Shown here in pieces: positions 7,836-14,242 of a stretch of DNA of 15,896 nucleotides (its first letter is position 1; every line of letters begins with the position of its first letter). Where the stretch lies: positions 1-15,896 of the forward strand of contig CAYSPU010000138.1 in NCBI GenBank assembly GCA_964432995.1, given 5' to 3'. The notes beneath the pieces were generated by a model. That model saw only the letters and a list, made by a program, of their open reading frames with translations, had not been told where the DNA came from and did not search any database. A program made the translations under genes and the position numbers. Source of the DNA: CAYSPU01 sp964432995. Lineage in GTDB: Bacteria; Verrucomicrobiota; Verrucomicrobiia; Limisphaerales; JAHDYP01.

Positions 7836-8407
7836 TTCCGTCCTCCTCGGGCGGCGATCTTCTCGGCCGCATGTTTCACGGCCATGGTGATGCCGGCGTA
7901 GCAGCCGCAACGGCAGAGGTTGCCGGACAGCGCTTCCTTCACCTCCTCGAGGGTTGGTGAGGGGTTCTCGTTCAGAAGCGCGCGGGCCGTCATGACAAAG
8001 CCCGGGGTGCAGTAACCGCACTGCAGGGCCGTTCCATGCCCCGGCTCGCACTGTTCGGCGAAGGCCTCAATCACCGGGTCGTCGGGGGGCAAGCCCTCGA
8101 TGGTGAGCACGTCGTGGCCGTCGGCTTCCACCGCCAGGAGCATGCACGACAGCACCGCCTTGCCATCCAGGATGATCGTGCACGCGCCGCACGCGCCTTC
8201 GTCGCAACTCACCTTCAACCCGGTGAACCCCAGCCCCTCGCGCAAGAACGCCGAAAGCGTGGTGGTCGGCAGCAGATCGCGTCCCACTTCGAACTCGCGC
8301 CGTTCCCCGTTGATGCGTATGGTGATCCTGCGGGGCGTTGGCGGAGACGGCGATGGAGAAATGCTCTCGTCGCGGGTGAGGGAGGACGGCGCCATAATCT
8401 CACTCAT
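7832..8407 (-). CDS. Molybdenum hydroxylase 2Fe-2S subunit (CoxS/HcrC type)
   Basis: This 191-aa electron-transfer subunit carries two 2Fe-2S clusters between the molybdenum site and the FAD subunit. The plant-ferredoxin-type N-terminal cluster uses C68, C73, C76 (CDEGACGAC) and C88. The C-terminal helical domain has C130 and C133 (QCGYCTPG), then C165 and C167 (GNLCRCGCY). The last motif has CGCY where CTGY is commoner, giving an extra cysteine at 169. A Ser/Pro-rich tail of about 25 residues precedes the ferredoxin fold (ITIRINGERREFEVG), so the true start could also be the ATG at 8395. I chose the ATG at 8407, which has GGGAGAG 10 nt upstream. The end overlaps the catalytic subunit as ATGA. 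No twin-arginine signal is visible, so the complex is probably cytoplasmic. It is the first clear gene of the operon. Confidence 0.92.
   Translation of the reverse strand: MSEIMAPSSLTRDESISPSPSPPTPRRITIRINGERREFEVGRDLLPTTTLSAFLREGLGFTGLKVSCDEGACGACTIILDGKAVLSCMLLAVEADGHDVLTIEGLPPDDPVIEAFAEQCEPGHGTALQCGYCTPGFVMTARALLNENPSPTLEEVKEALSGNLCRCGCYAGITMAVKHAAEKIAARGGRK
7842..7848 (-). promoter_or_regulatory. Ribosome-binding site of the catalytic subunit
   Basis: A consensus-like GAGGAGG lies 6 nt before the ATG at 7835, inside the last codons of the 2Fe-2S gene. It decides the start of the catalytic subunit against the longer open frame, which runs 72 codons further upstream antisense-like through that gene. 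Confidence 0.8.
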
Positions 8408-8568
8408 GATGACGCGACTCTCCCAAAAGGCCGCCGCGCTGCCAAGCGGCAAGTCCGGCCCCGGATCTGCCCCGCGCGTCCAAGGAACAGGAGCGTTGCT
8501 GACAACAGGATGCCACAGCCGATCAGGACAGGGCTAAGAAAACCCCGGGTGGCGTGTCTATTCAACAT
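8404..8568 (-). CDS. Possible small single-span membrane protein (54 aa), low confidence
   Basis: An open frame of 54 codons starts at an ATG at 8568 and ends with a TGA overlapping the start of the 2Fe-2S gene (ATGA). The predicted peptide has one strongly hydrophobic stretch, LSPVLIGCGILLSATLLFL, followed by an Arg-rich tail. That is what a one-helix inner-membrane protein with a cytoplasmic C-terminus would look like. Against it, no Shine-Dalgarno is clear, the start falls on top of the start of the divergent exported-protein gene, and in GC-rich DNA a frame this short can be open by chance. If real, it would be the first gene of the molybdenum operon. If not, this stretch is the shared upstream region of two divergent genes. 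Confidence 0.22.
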   Translation of the reverse strand: MLNRHATRGFLSPVLIGCGILLSATLLFLGRAGQIRGRTCRLAARRPFGRVASS

Positions 8569-9616
8569 GCATACTTCCATCATGACGGTTTTGTCCGGCT
8601 GCAGCGTGGTCTTGGGGATGGCCGTGGCGGCTGGCGGTGCAGCGCCGGACCTGGCGGCCCGCCCGGCGGGTTCAGAAGCCATCACCATTCAAGGGCAGCC
8701 CCACGCCGTGTATCCCGTCGTGCTGACGAATGCCCCGGTTCATCTGCCTTCTCCCGGCGTCAGCCAGGAGGGCCACGAATATCTCTTGGTCCGCACCGCG
8801 GCCGGGCACAAGGCCATCGCGGTGGTCACCGTGGAGAACGGCCCCCGCAACCTGCAATACGGCACCGAGAAGATCGGCAAAGGGGACCAACTGAAGGTGG
8901 ACGGCGCGGACTTCCCCACGCTGGCGGCCACGGGCCTGCACGCCGAGGCCGAGTTGGACCGAACCAAGACCATTACGCGCAAGGCGGTCGAGGAAATCAC
9001 CCGCATCGGGCGACCCGCCGCGTCCTCCGGCATCGGTTTCCTGGCGGCGGATGAAGACCTTCTCTCGGTCCTCAAAGGCGACAACGACCTCGTTGCCAGG
9101 CTGGGCTTCAAGCACCCCGATCTGGCCCGCCCCCTGTTTCACGTCTGGAACTTGCTGCTGCGGCAGTATGCGCTCGGGAAGTTGGGTCGATTCAAGGACG
9201 ACGTGGGCAGTTTCTGGTACGGAGGCAAGGAGGTCCGCCTGCGATCGGAACGCACCAAAGGCTTCCAGGAGTCGATCTTCAACGACGAGATCAAGGGCGC
9301 GTTCGACATCGAAATCTGGCGAGACTTGGACCCCGATGAGCTGCGGCTGGTCAAGGAGCGTTACGCGCACTTGAGCGCCACCGACCGGGAGGCCTTGGTG
9401 CGGCGGCTGACGCGGCTGCGCACGGGGGAAATGGAGCCGTACTACATCATGCGCTACGGGTTCTACGAGGGGCACACCGAGTATCGGGTCGATCCGATTG
9501 CGATCGCCGTGACCTTCAGCCTGAAGCCGCTGGCGGAAATCGACCAGGTCTTTGACGGGAAACTGGATCGCGTTCTGACGAACCACTTCACGGCAAGCCC
9601 GGCGCTTCCGTATTGA
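8567..9616 (+). CDS. Exported protein of unknown function
   Basis: This is a 349-aa protein that I do not recognise. The N-terminus (MHTSIMTVLSGCSVVLGMAVAA then GGAAPDLAA) looks like a Sec signal peptide with cleavage near residues 25-27. No further membrane segment is seen. The N-terminal third is beta-rich (PVVLTNAPVHLPSPGVSQEG, AIAVVTVENGPRN). The middle and C-terminal parts are mixed helical with conserved-looking aromatic/charged patches (FHVWNLLLRQYALGKLG, FWYGGKEVRLRSERTKGF, EPYYIMRYGFYEGHTEYR). The start could be the ATG at 8567 or 8582; either keeps the signal sequence, and no good Shine-Dalgarno separates them. The open frame extends upstream to 8036, but that part is antisense to the 2Fe-2S gene. 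It is divergent from the molybdenum operon and 54 bp ahead of the flavodoxin-like gene, so it may be cotranscribed with the latter. Confidence 0.75.
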   Translation: MHTSIMTVLSGCSVVLGMAVAAGGAAPDLAARPAGSEAITIQGQPHAVYPVVLTNAPVHLPSPGVSQEGHEYLLVRTAAGHKAIAVVTVENGPRNLQYGTEKIGKGDQLKVDGADFPTLAATGLHAEAELDRTKTITRKAVEEITRIGRPAASSGIGFLAADEDLLSVLKGDNDLVARLGFKHPDLARPLFHVWNLLLRQYALGKLGRFKDDVGSFWYGGKEVRLRSERTKGFQESIFNDEIKGAFDIEIWRDLDPDELRLVKERYAHLSATDREALVRRLTRLRTGEMEPYYIMRYGFYEGHTEYRVDPIAIAVTFSLKPLAEIDQVFDGKLDRVLTNHFTASPALPY

Positions 9617-9670
9617 CACCGCCCGGTTCGGGCCGAAAGTCCGACGCGTGTCTGAGTCCCGATTCGAACT

Positions 9671-10279
9671 ATGAAAGCTGTCGCCATCAATGGAAGCCCG
9701 CGGAAAGGCGGGAACACGGAGATTCTCTTGAAGCAGGTGCTGGCGCCGCTAGCCGCGGCCGGTTGGGAAACCGAGTTTGTCCAACTCGGGGGAAGTCCCA
9801 TCCGCGGCTGCCAAGCCTGCTACCGCTGTTTCGACGAGAAAGAGTGTCGCTGCCTGCAGGAGGAGGACGCGTTCAACGCTTGCTTCGAGAAAATGGTCGC
9901 GGCCGATGCGATCATCCTCGGATCCCCCACTTACTTCAGCGGGGTGAGCGCCGAGATGAAGGCGCTGCTCGATCGTGCCGGCCTGGTGGCGCTGGCCAAC
10001 GGGGGACTCCTTCGGGGCAAGATCGGGGCCGCCGTGGTGGCCGTACGACGTGGCGGCGGCACCCACGCCTTCGACACGATCAACCACATGTTCCTCATGT
10101 CCGGGGTGATCGTTCCGGGATCTTTGTACTGGAACCTCGGATTTGGCCTGGACAAGGGTGAGGTTGCCAAAGACGACGAGGCGGCGCGGAACATGACCGA
10201 TCTGGGGCAGACCATCGCCTGGTTGGGGGAAGCCATCCAACGCGCCCCAAAACGCCCGCGCGCTGCGGTCGCAGAGTAA
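9671..10279 (+). CDS. Flavodoxin-fold NAD(P)H-dependent FMN reductase / iron-sulfur flavoprotein-like protein
   Basis: This 202-aa cytoplasmic flavoprotein belongs to the NADPH-dependent FMN reductase / flavodoxin-like superfamily. The FMN phosphate loop is NGSPRKGGNT (residues 7-16). The second flavin loop is LGSPTYFSGVSAEMKALLDR (83-102). Between them lies GCQACYRCFDEKECRC, with C47, C50, C53 and C59 spaced CX2CX2CX5C. This fits the compact CX2CX2CX4-7C motif described for iron-sulfur flavoproteins, so it may carry a 4Fe-4S cluster. C61 is an additional cysteine. Length is usual for the family. The ATG at 9671 begins exactly at the first beta strand (MKAVAING), but no clear Shine-Dalgarno is present. 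It could serve as an electron carrier or a quinone/disulfide reductase; the sequence does not tell which. Neither neighbour is a recognised redox partner. Confidence 0.87.
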   Translation: MKAVAINGSPRKGGNTEILLKQVLAPLAAAGWETEFVQLGGSPIRGCQACYRCFDEKECRCLQEEDAFNACFEKMVAADAIILGSPTYFSGVSAEMKALLDRAGLVALANGGLLRGKIGAAVVAVRRGGGTHAFDTINHMFLMSGVIVPGSLYWNLGFGLDKGEVAKDDEAARNMTDLGQTIAWLGEAIQRAPKRPRAAVAE

Positions 10280-10357
10280 CTGCATCCGGCCGCAGAAACT
10301 CACCCGCGCCAGGAAGCGCCCCCTGAAATCCGTGGCGCTGCTCCACTGCGGTGCTCC

Positions 10358-10378
10358 CTGCGCCCGAGACGGGCGCAG
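10358..10378 (+). terminator. Perfect 9-bp GC-rich hairpin, possible transcription terminator
   Basis: CTGCGCCCG-AGA-CGGGCGCAG is a perfect stem of 9 bp with a 3-nt loop, 78 bp after the flavodoxin-like stop codon. It has no T-tract; CCCCTTCCC follows. It is therefore not a classic intrinsic terminator and may simply be one of the several palindromes in this region. Confidence 0.35.
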
Positions 10379-10387
10379 CCCCTTCCC

Positions 10388-10439
10388 GACCGCGACCGGC
10401 CTGCCAAGCCGTAGCCTTGGCGGAGGCTGGTCCTCGGTC
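10388..10439. repeat. 52-nt imperfect palindrome, REP/MITE-like intergenic element
   Basis: The arms pair almost completely: outer GACCG with CGGTC, then GACC with GGTC, then GCCT with AGGC, then GCCAAG with CTTGGC, around a CCGTAGC loop. Only small bulges interrupt the stem. The core CCAAGCCGTAGCCTTGG resembles a palindrome I recall from intergenic regions of Verrucomicrobia and related metagenome bins, where conceptual translation gives peptides of the ASAKATAW type. Only one copy is in this window, so repetition cannot be shown here. Confidence 0.55.
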
Positions 10440-10703
10440 GCAGCAGTCGCGATGGGCGAGAGGGCAGTCAGGGTTCAGGGGCGCGTCCGGCACGTGGGAC
10501 TGCTGCCCGCCGAAGCTGCCCTGCGGAGACGGCTGAGCCGCAGCGAAATCGCGTCCGCAAGCCGGATGGGTGCTGCGGGTCAAGAGGACCCGCGGTCCGA
10601 AAGGGAGGAACGACGCCTGGGGGCAGCGACGAAACGCCCCCGCATCACACTCGGTGGTTAGCGGACGCTTGAACGACGCAGATCTGCTGTTTACGATTCG
10701 CCG

Positions 10704-13700
10704 ATGTTGCGTTGCGCAGGTTTGTCCATCTTCCGCCGGTTGGCGGGTCCGACCACTTTCATCCTCTTTTCCGCCGCGGTCCTTCGCGGCGCGCCCACCC
10801 CCGTCGGGCTCTGGGAGTTTGACGACGCGTCGGACTTGCTGGCGGCCACCACGGGCGTCGACCTTCAGTTGCAGGGCACCCATGCGGCCATTGCCGGCCC
10901 CTGGGCTGGCAACGGCGCCGTCCGCATCGGCCTCGGCAGCTACTACATTTGCTCCCACGGCATCGCCCCCAACGGCACGGGCACCCTGGTCAATCGTTAC
11001 TCCCTGCTGATGGACTTCCGCATCGACGCCCTCGGTCCCTGGTACTGCTTCTTCCAGACGAATCCGGACAACGCCAACGACGGCGACTGCTTCATCCGCG
11101 CTGGCGACGGCGGCATCGGCGTCGGCGCGACTGGTTACTCGTCGGTTCCGTCGCAGGTCAACCTCTGGCAGCGACTCGTGGTTGCGGTCGACAACGAACA
11201 CGGGATCTACCGCATTTACCTCGATGGCGAGTCAATCCTGAACGGCTCGGCCCAACCGGTGGACGGGCGATTCTCGTTGGACCCCACGTTGCTCTTGTTC
11301 GCTGACGAAAACGGCGAGGATGCCCCAATCGATGTGGCGCGCGTTGCCATCTACGACGCCTGCCTGTCGGCGGCCGAGGTCGCGGCGTTAGGCACCGTGG
11401 CCGCGGAGGATCCTTCGAACCACGCCCCGACCGTCGTCGTTACCCCCGCCGGGCCGGCAGCGACTGTGACCGGCCAGGCCGAAACGTACGAGTTCACTGC
11501 CACGGACGCCGACCAGGATGCCGTTCGGATCCGCGTTGATTGGGGGGATGGGGGCGACCTTTCCGCGTGGAGCGCTCTGGCTTCGGCCGGCCAACCCGTT
11601 ACCTTCACCCACGCTTACCTCCAGCCCGGCACTTTTCAGATCCAGGCTCTCGCTCAGGACGCGTGCGGTCAGGCTGGCGTATGGACCAGTATCCAGACGG
11701 TCTCGGTCACCGGCCCGGTGTTGGTGGAGTTTCTCACCCCACCGTATCTGCAGAATGTGCGCACCAACGCCATCGCGGTGATGTGGGAACTCAACACCGC
11801 CGTCGAGGCCACCGTCGAATACGGCCTGGACACCGCGTATGGCTTGCAGGCCGCGTGCACCCATGAATCCTCGGGCGCCGGAACTGAGACTTATCGGGCC
11901 ACCCTGACTGATCTCGAGCCCGGCACCACCTACCACTATCGCGCCCTCGTGGACGGCCAAGCTGGTCCAGGCGGCACCTTCACCACCGCGCCCGCCGAAC
12001 CCACTGCCTTCTCCTTCGCCGTCTGGTCCGACAGCCAGGGATCGAACCACGGCACGTATGCAGCCGATCCCCTCGAACCCACGAAGAGCATGTTCCGCCA
12101 TATGGCCACGAACGGCATCCAGTTCGCCGTGACTGCGGGCGACCTGGCGGAGAACGGCGCTTCCTACTCGGACACCCGCCAGTATTACCTGGATCGGGTG
12201 GCGCTGCTCCTGGGGACCGCCGTTCCGTGGTTTGTTGCCTGGGGCAATCACGACGCCGGCGCCACCGCGGTCATCCGGCGGTTCGCCGACCTGCCCAGCC
12301 AACAGCGTGCGGGCTTCACTCCCGGCTATGGCAGCTACTCGTTCGACTACGCCGGGTGCCACTTCATCTGTATCGACTACGCCTCGATGACGAGCGACAT
12401 CAGCACTTGGCTCGAGTCCGACCTGCAGTCGACCGCGAACCGGGACGCCCGATTCACCTTCCTCTTCATCCACGTGCCTCCCTACTGTGAATTGTGGATT
12501 GATGGAAACGCGTGGCTGCGCGCGACTCTGGTTCCGCTGATGGAGGCCTACGGTGTCGACGTCTGCTTCAGCGGCCACACCCACGAGTATTCGCGCGGGT
12601 TCCTCAACGGGATCTATTACTGCGTCACCGGCGGCGGGAGCTGGCTCGATTTTCCCGAAGTGCTCGTCGCCGACTGGACCCACATGACGGTCGGCGGCCA
12701 CCACGCCATCCCCGGCGTCGTGAAACCCAACGCCGAGAGCGGGGGCGGCCTCATCAACGAGTACGTGCGCGTGGAAGTCACCGAAAGCGCGTGTACCGTG
12801 TCCATGCTCGGCTTCGCCCCCGACGGCACACCCCTCGGCGTTTTCGACCAATTCGCGCTCTCCAACACCACCTCCCCGCATCCGCCCACCCCGCCTCTCA
12901 TCGCGGGCCCGTCCACGGTCGATGCCTTCGAGACCGCAGCTTTCGAACTGACCTGCTCTGCATTCGCCGACCCCGACCCCGGCGACACCCATTTGCAGAG
13001 CCGCTGGCGCCTCTGCCGGACTGCTGATGTTCAGACTGCTGAGGCAGTCGTCCTCGAACAGCTCACGGCCCCGGGCGTCACCAACTGGTCCGTGGCCACC
13101 AGCAACCTCTGGCCCGGACAATCCCTCTACGCCAGCGTGCAGCACATCGCGTCCGACGGCTTGGCCAGTGAATTCGCTGCCCCCATCGCCATCCGCATCA
13201 CGCCAGACCCGCTCTACCAAGAGGACTTCGAGGACGTCACCGAATTCGCCCTGCCCAGCGGCTGGACGGCCACCCATCGGACCACGATCGTGAACAACAC
13301 CTCGGATCCCGACGATCCGCAGTCGAACAACTACCTCACCTGGACGGTCGTCTCGACGGACCGCCTGGGCGCGTTGGGCGCCAACCGCCTCTCCGTGCCG
13401 GGAGTCGTCCAGGGCAACTCCGTGTATGCCGAATCCGACCAGCGGAGCGGCGCCCAGATCCAGTTCCTGCGCACACCCGACTTCGATCTGCGTGAGGCCA
13501 CCAACGTCTACCTCGTCTTTCGCAGCAACTACATGCAGAACCAGGACAGCCTCGCCGCCCTCGAATACTCGGTGGACCAGGGAGTCTCCTGGCTGCCCGT
13601 GCTCTTTCTCCTCGACGCCAATGACGTGATCCGCACCACGGACGACCTCGCCATCGACGCCACCGCCACCTTCACCCGGGTGGACCCGGACAACGTGCCG

Positions 13701-14165
13701 ACGGCCGACGGCGGCTCCACGTCCGGAGGAACCTACGGCGAACATATCCTGTGTCGCCCCTTCGACACCCTCGCGCCTTACATCCAGGGGCGCGTCAACG
13801 ATGACACCGTCGAGTCGAAGCGCGTCGAACGGCACCGCCTGCCGGCGGCTGACAGTCAGGCCGCGGTCCGTTTCCGGTTCACGTTGGTCGGTACCGCCAG
13901 TTGGTTCTGGGGCATCGACGATTTCGGCCTCTACGGAACGCCCGCCGTCGCCGACCCGCTGCAGATCGTCAGCACCACCGCCGTGGAGAACGGGTTGCAG
14001 CTCAACTGGACCGGGCCCGCGGGGCCTTACCAAGTGCAATTCCGCGCCGCTCTCGAGACCGGCGCCTGGGAGGACTACGGAGGCGTGATCGACGCCTCCC
14101 AGCAATCCGCCGTCTTGCCCACCAACCAGGTCACCGGTTTCTACCGGATCCGCCTGGCGCGATGA
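10704..14165 (+). CDS. Secreted multidomain metallophosphoesterase (LamG-like, PKD, purple-acid-phosphatase-type Fn3, calcineurin-like catalytic domain)
   Basis: This is a 1153-aa exported protein. Residues 1-30 form a signal peptide (FRRLAGPTTFILFSAAVLRGA). A LamG/concanavalin-like domain follows at ~34-230 (VGLWEFDD, WQRLVVAVDN, GIYRIYLDGE). Next comes a PKD-like domain at ~241-336 (VDWGDGG, FTHAYLQPGTF). An Fn3 domain of the purple acid phosphatase N-type spans ~345-428 (VEYGLDTAYG, LEPGTTYHYRALVDG). The calcineurin-like catalytic domain covers ~435-720, with D443 (SDSQG), G479-D480, GNHD (514-517), H590 and GHTH (624-627). The first motif is D-x-Q rather than the common D-x-H. Residues ~835-1080 look like a jelly-roll/MAM-like binding domain (FWGIDDFGLYG). 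The last ~70 end in FYRIRLA, a C-terminal domain type common in Verrucomicrobia. It presumably hydrolyses phosphoesters outside the cytoplasm; the substrate is unknown. Confidence 0.88.
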   Translation: MLRCAGLSIFRRLAGPTTFILFSAAVLRGAPTPVGLWEFDDASDLLAATTGVDLQLQGTHAAIAGPWAGNGAVRIGLGSYYICSHGIAPNGTGTLVNRYSLLMDFRIDALGPWYCFFQTNPDNANDGDCFIRAGDGGIGVGATGYSSVPSQVNLWQRLVVAVDNEHGIYRIYLDGESILNGSAQPVDGRFSLDPTLLLFADENGEDAPIDVARVAIYDACLSAAEVAALGTVAAEDPSNHAPTVVVTPAGPAATVTGQAETYEFTATDADQDAVRIRVDWGDGGDLSAWSALASAGQPVTFTHAYLQPGTFQIQALAQDACGQAGVWTSIQTVSVTGPVLVEFLTPPYLQNVRTNAIAVMWELNTAVEATVEYGLDTAYGLQAACTHESSGAGTETYRATLTDLEPGTTYHYRALVDGQAGPGGTFTTAPAEPTAFSFAVWSDSQGSNHGTYAADPLEPTKSMFRHMATNGIQFAVTAGDLAENGASYSDTRQYYLDRVALLLGTAVPWFVAWGNHDAGATAVIRRFADLPSQQRAGFTPGYGSYSFDYAGCHFICIDYASMTSDISTWLESDLQSTANRDARFTFLFIHVPPYCELWIDGNAWLRATLVPLMEAYGVDVCFSGHTHEYSRGFLNGIYYCVTGGGSWLDFPEVLVADWTHMTVGGHHAIPGVVKPNAESGGGLINEYVRVEVTESACTVSMLGFAPDGTPLGVFDQFALSNTTSPHPPTPPLIAGPSTVDAFETAAFELTCSAFADPDPGDTHLQSRWRLCRTADVQTAEAVVLEQLTAPGVTNWSVATSNLWPGQSLYASVQHIASDGLASEFAAPIAIRITPDPLYQEDFEDVTEFALPSGWTATHRTTIVNNTSDPDDPQSNNYLTWTVVSTDRLGALGANRLSVPGVVQGNSVYAESDQRSGAQIQFLRTPDFDLREATNVYLVFRSNYMQNQDSLAALEYSVDQGVSWLPVLFLLDANDVIRTTDDLAIDATATFTRVDPDNVPTADGGSTSGGTYGEHILCRPFDTLAPYIQGRVNDDTVESKRVERHRLPAADSQAAVRFRFTLVGTASWFWGIDDFGLYGTPAVADPLQIVSTTAVENGLQLNWTGPAGPYQVQFRAALETGAWEDYGGVIDASQQSAVLPTNQVTGFYRIRLAR

Positions 14166-14242
14166 GGCAGCCTCCGCGTCGCCATTGACTCCGAAAGCAT
14201 GGGCAATGAGAATGCCACCGCGTGGAAGCACTGCGGACGGGA

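Larger units (their letters stand above)
10280..10703. other. 424-bp intergenic region rich in inverted repeats, no convincing gene
   Basis: Nothing here reads as a protein. The open frames present on both strands lack start signals and family motifs and are Arg/Ser/Pro-rich, as expected from non-coding GC-rich DNA. Besides the two hairpins listed separately, I see CTGCGG...CCGCAG at 10521-10543 around an inner CGGCTGAGCCG palindrome, and GCGGGTC-AAGAG-GACCCGC at 10575-10593. No clear promoter was found for the large gene that follows. Confidence 0.6.

Noticed and set aside
4128..7901. 1257-codon open frame on the plus strand
   Set aside because: It lies antisense to the FAD-composite and catalytic subunit genes, both of which have unmistakable family motifs. 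Its product is Arg/His/Gly-rich without recognisable domains. Long antisense frames are normal in GC-rich genes.
8408..8566. Sigma-70 promoters for the divergent genes
   Set aside because: I looked for -35/-10 pairs on both strands. TTGCTG at 8496 and TAAGAA at 8535 are 33 nt apart, and TTGTCA on the minus strand has no -10 at proper spacing. Nothing is supportable.
9621..9633. GCCCG-GTT-CGGGC hairpin after the exported protein gene as a terminator
   Set aside because: It has only a 5-bp stem and no T-tract, 5 bp after the stop codon. Such a hairpin is expected by chance at this GC content.
10095..11201. 368-codon minus-strand frame spanning the intergenic region
   Set aside because: Its ends are antisense to two real genes and its middle is the translated palindromic region (ASAKATAW-like peptide), a typical false gene from repeats.
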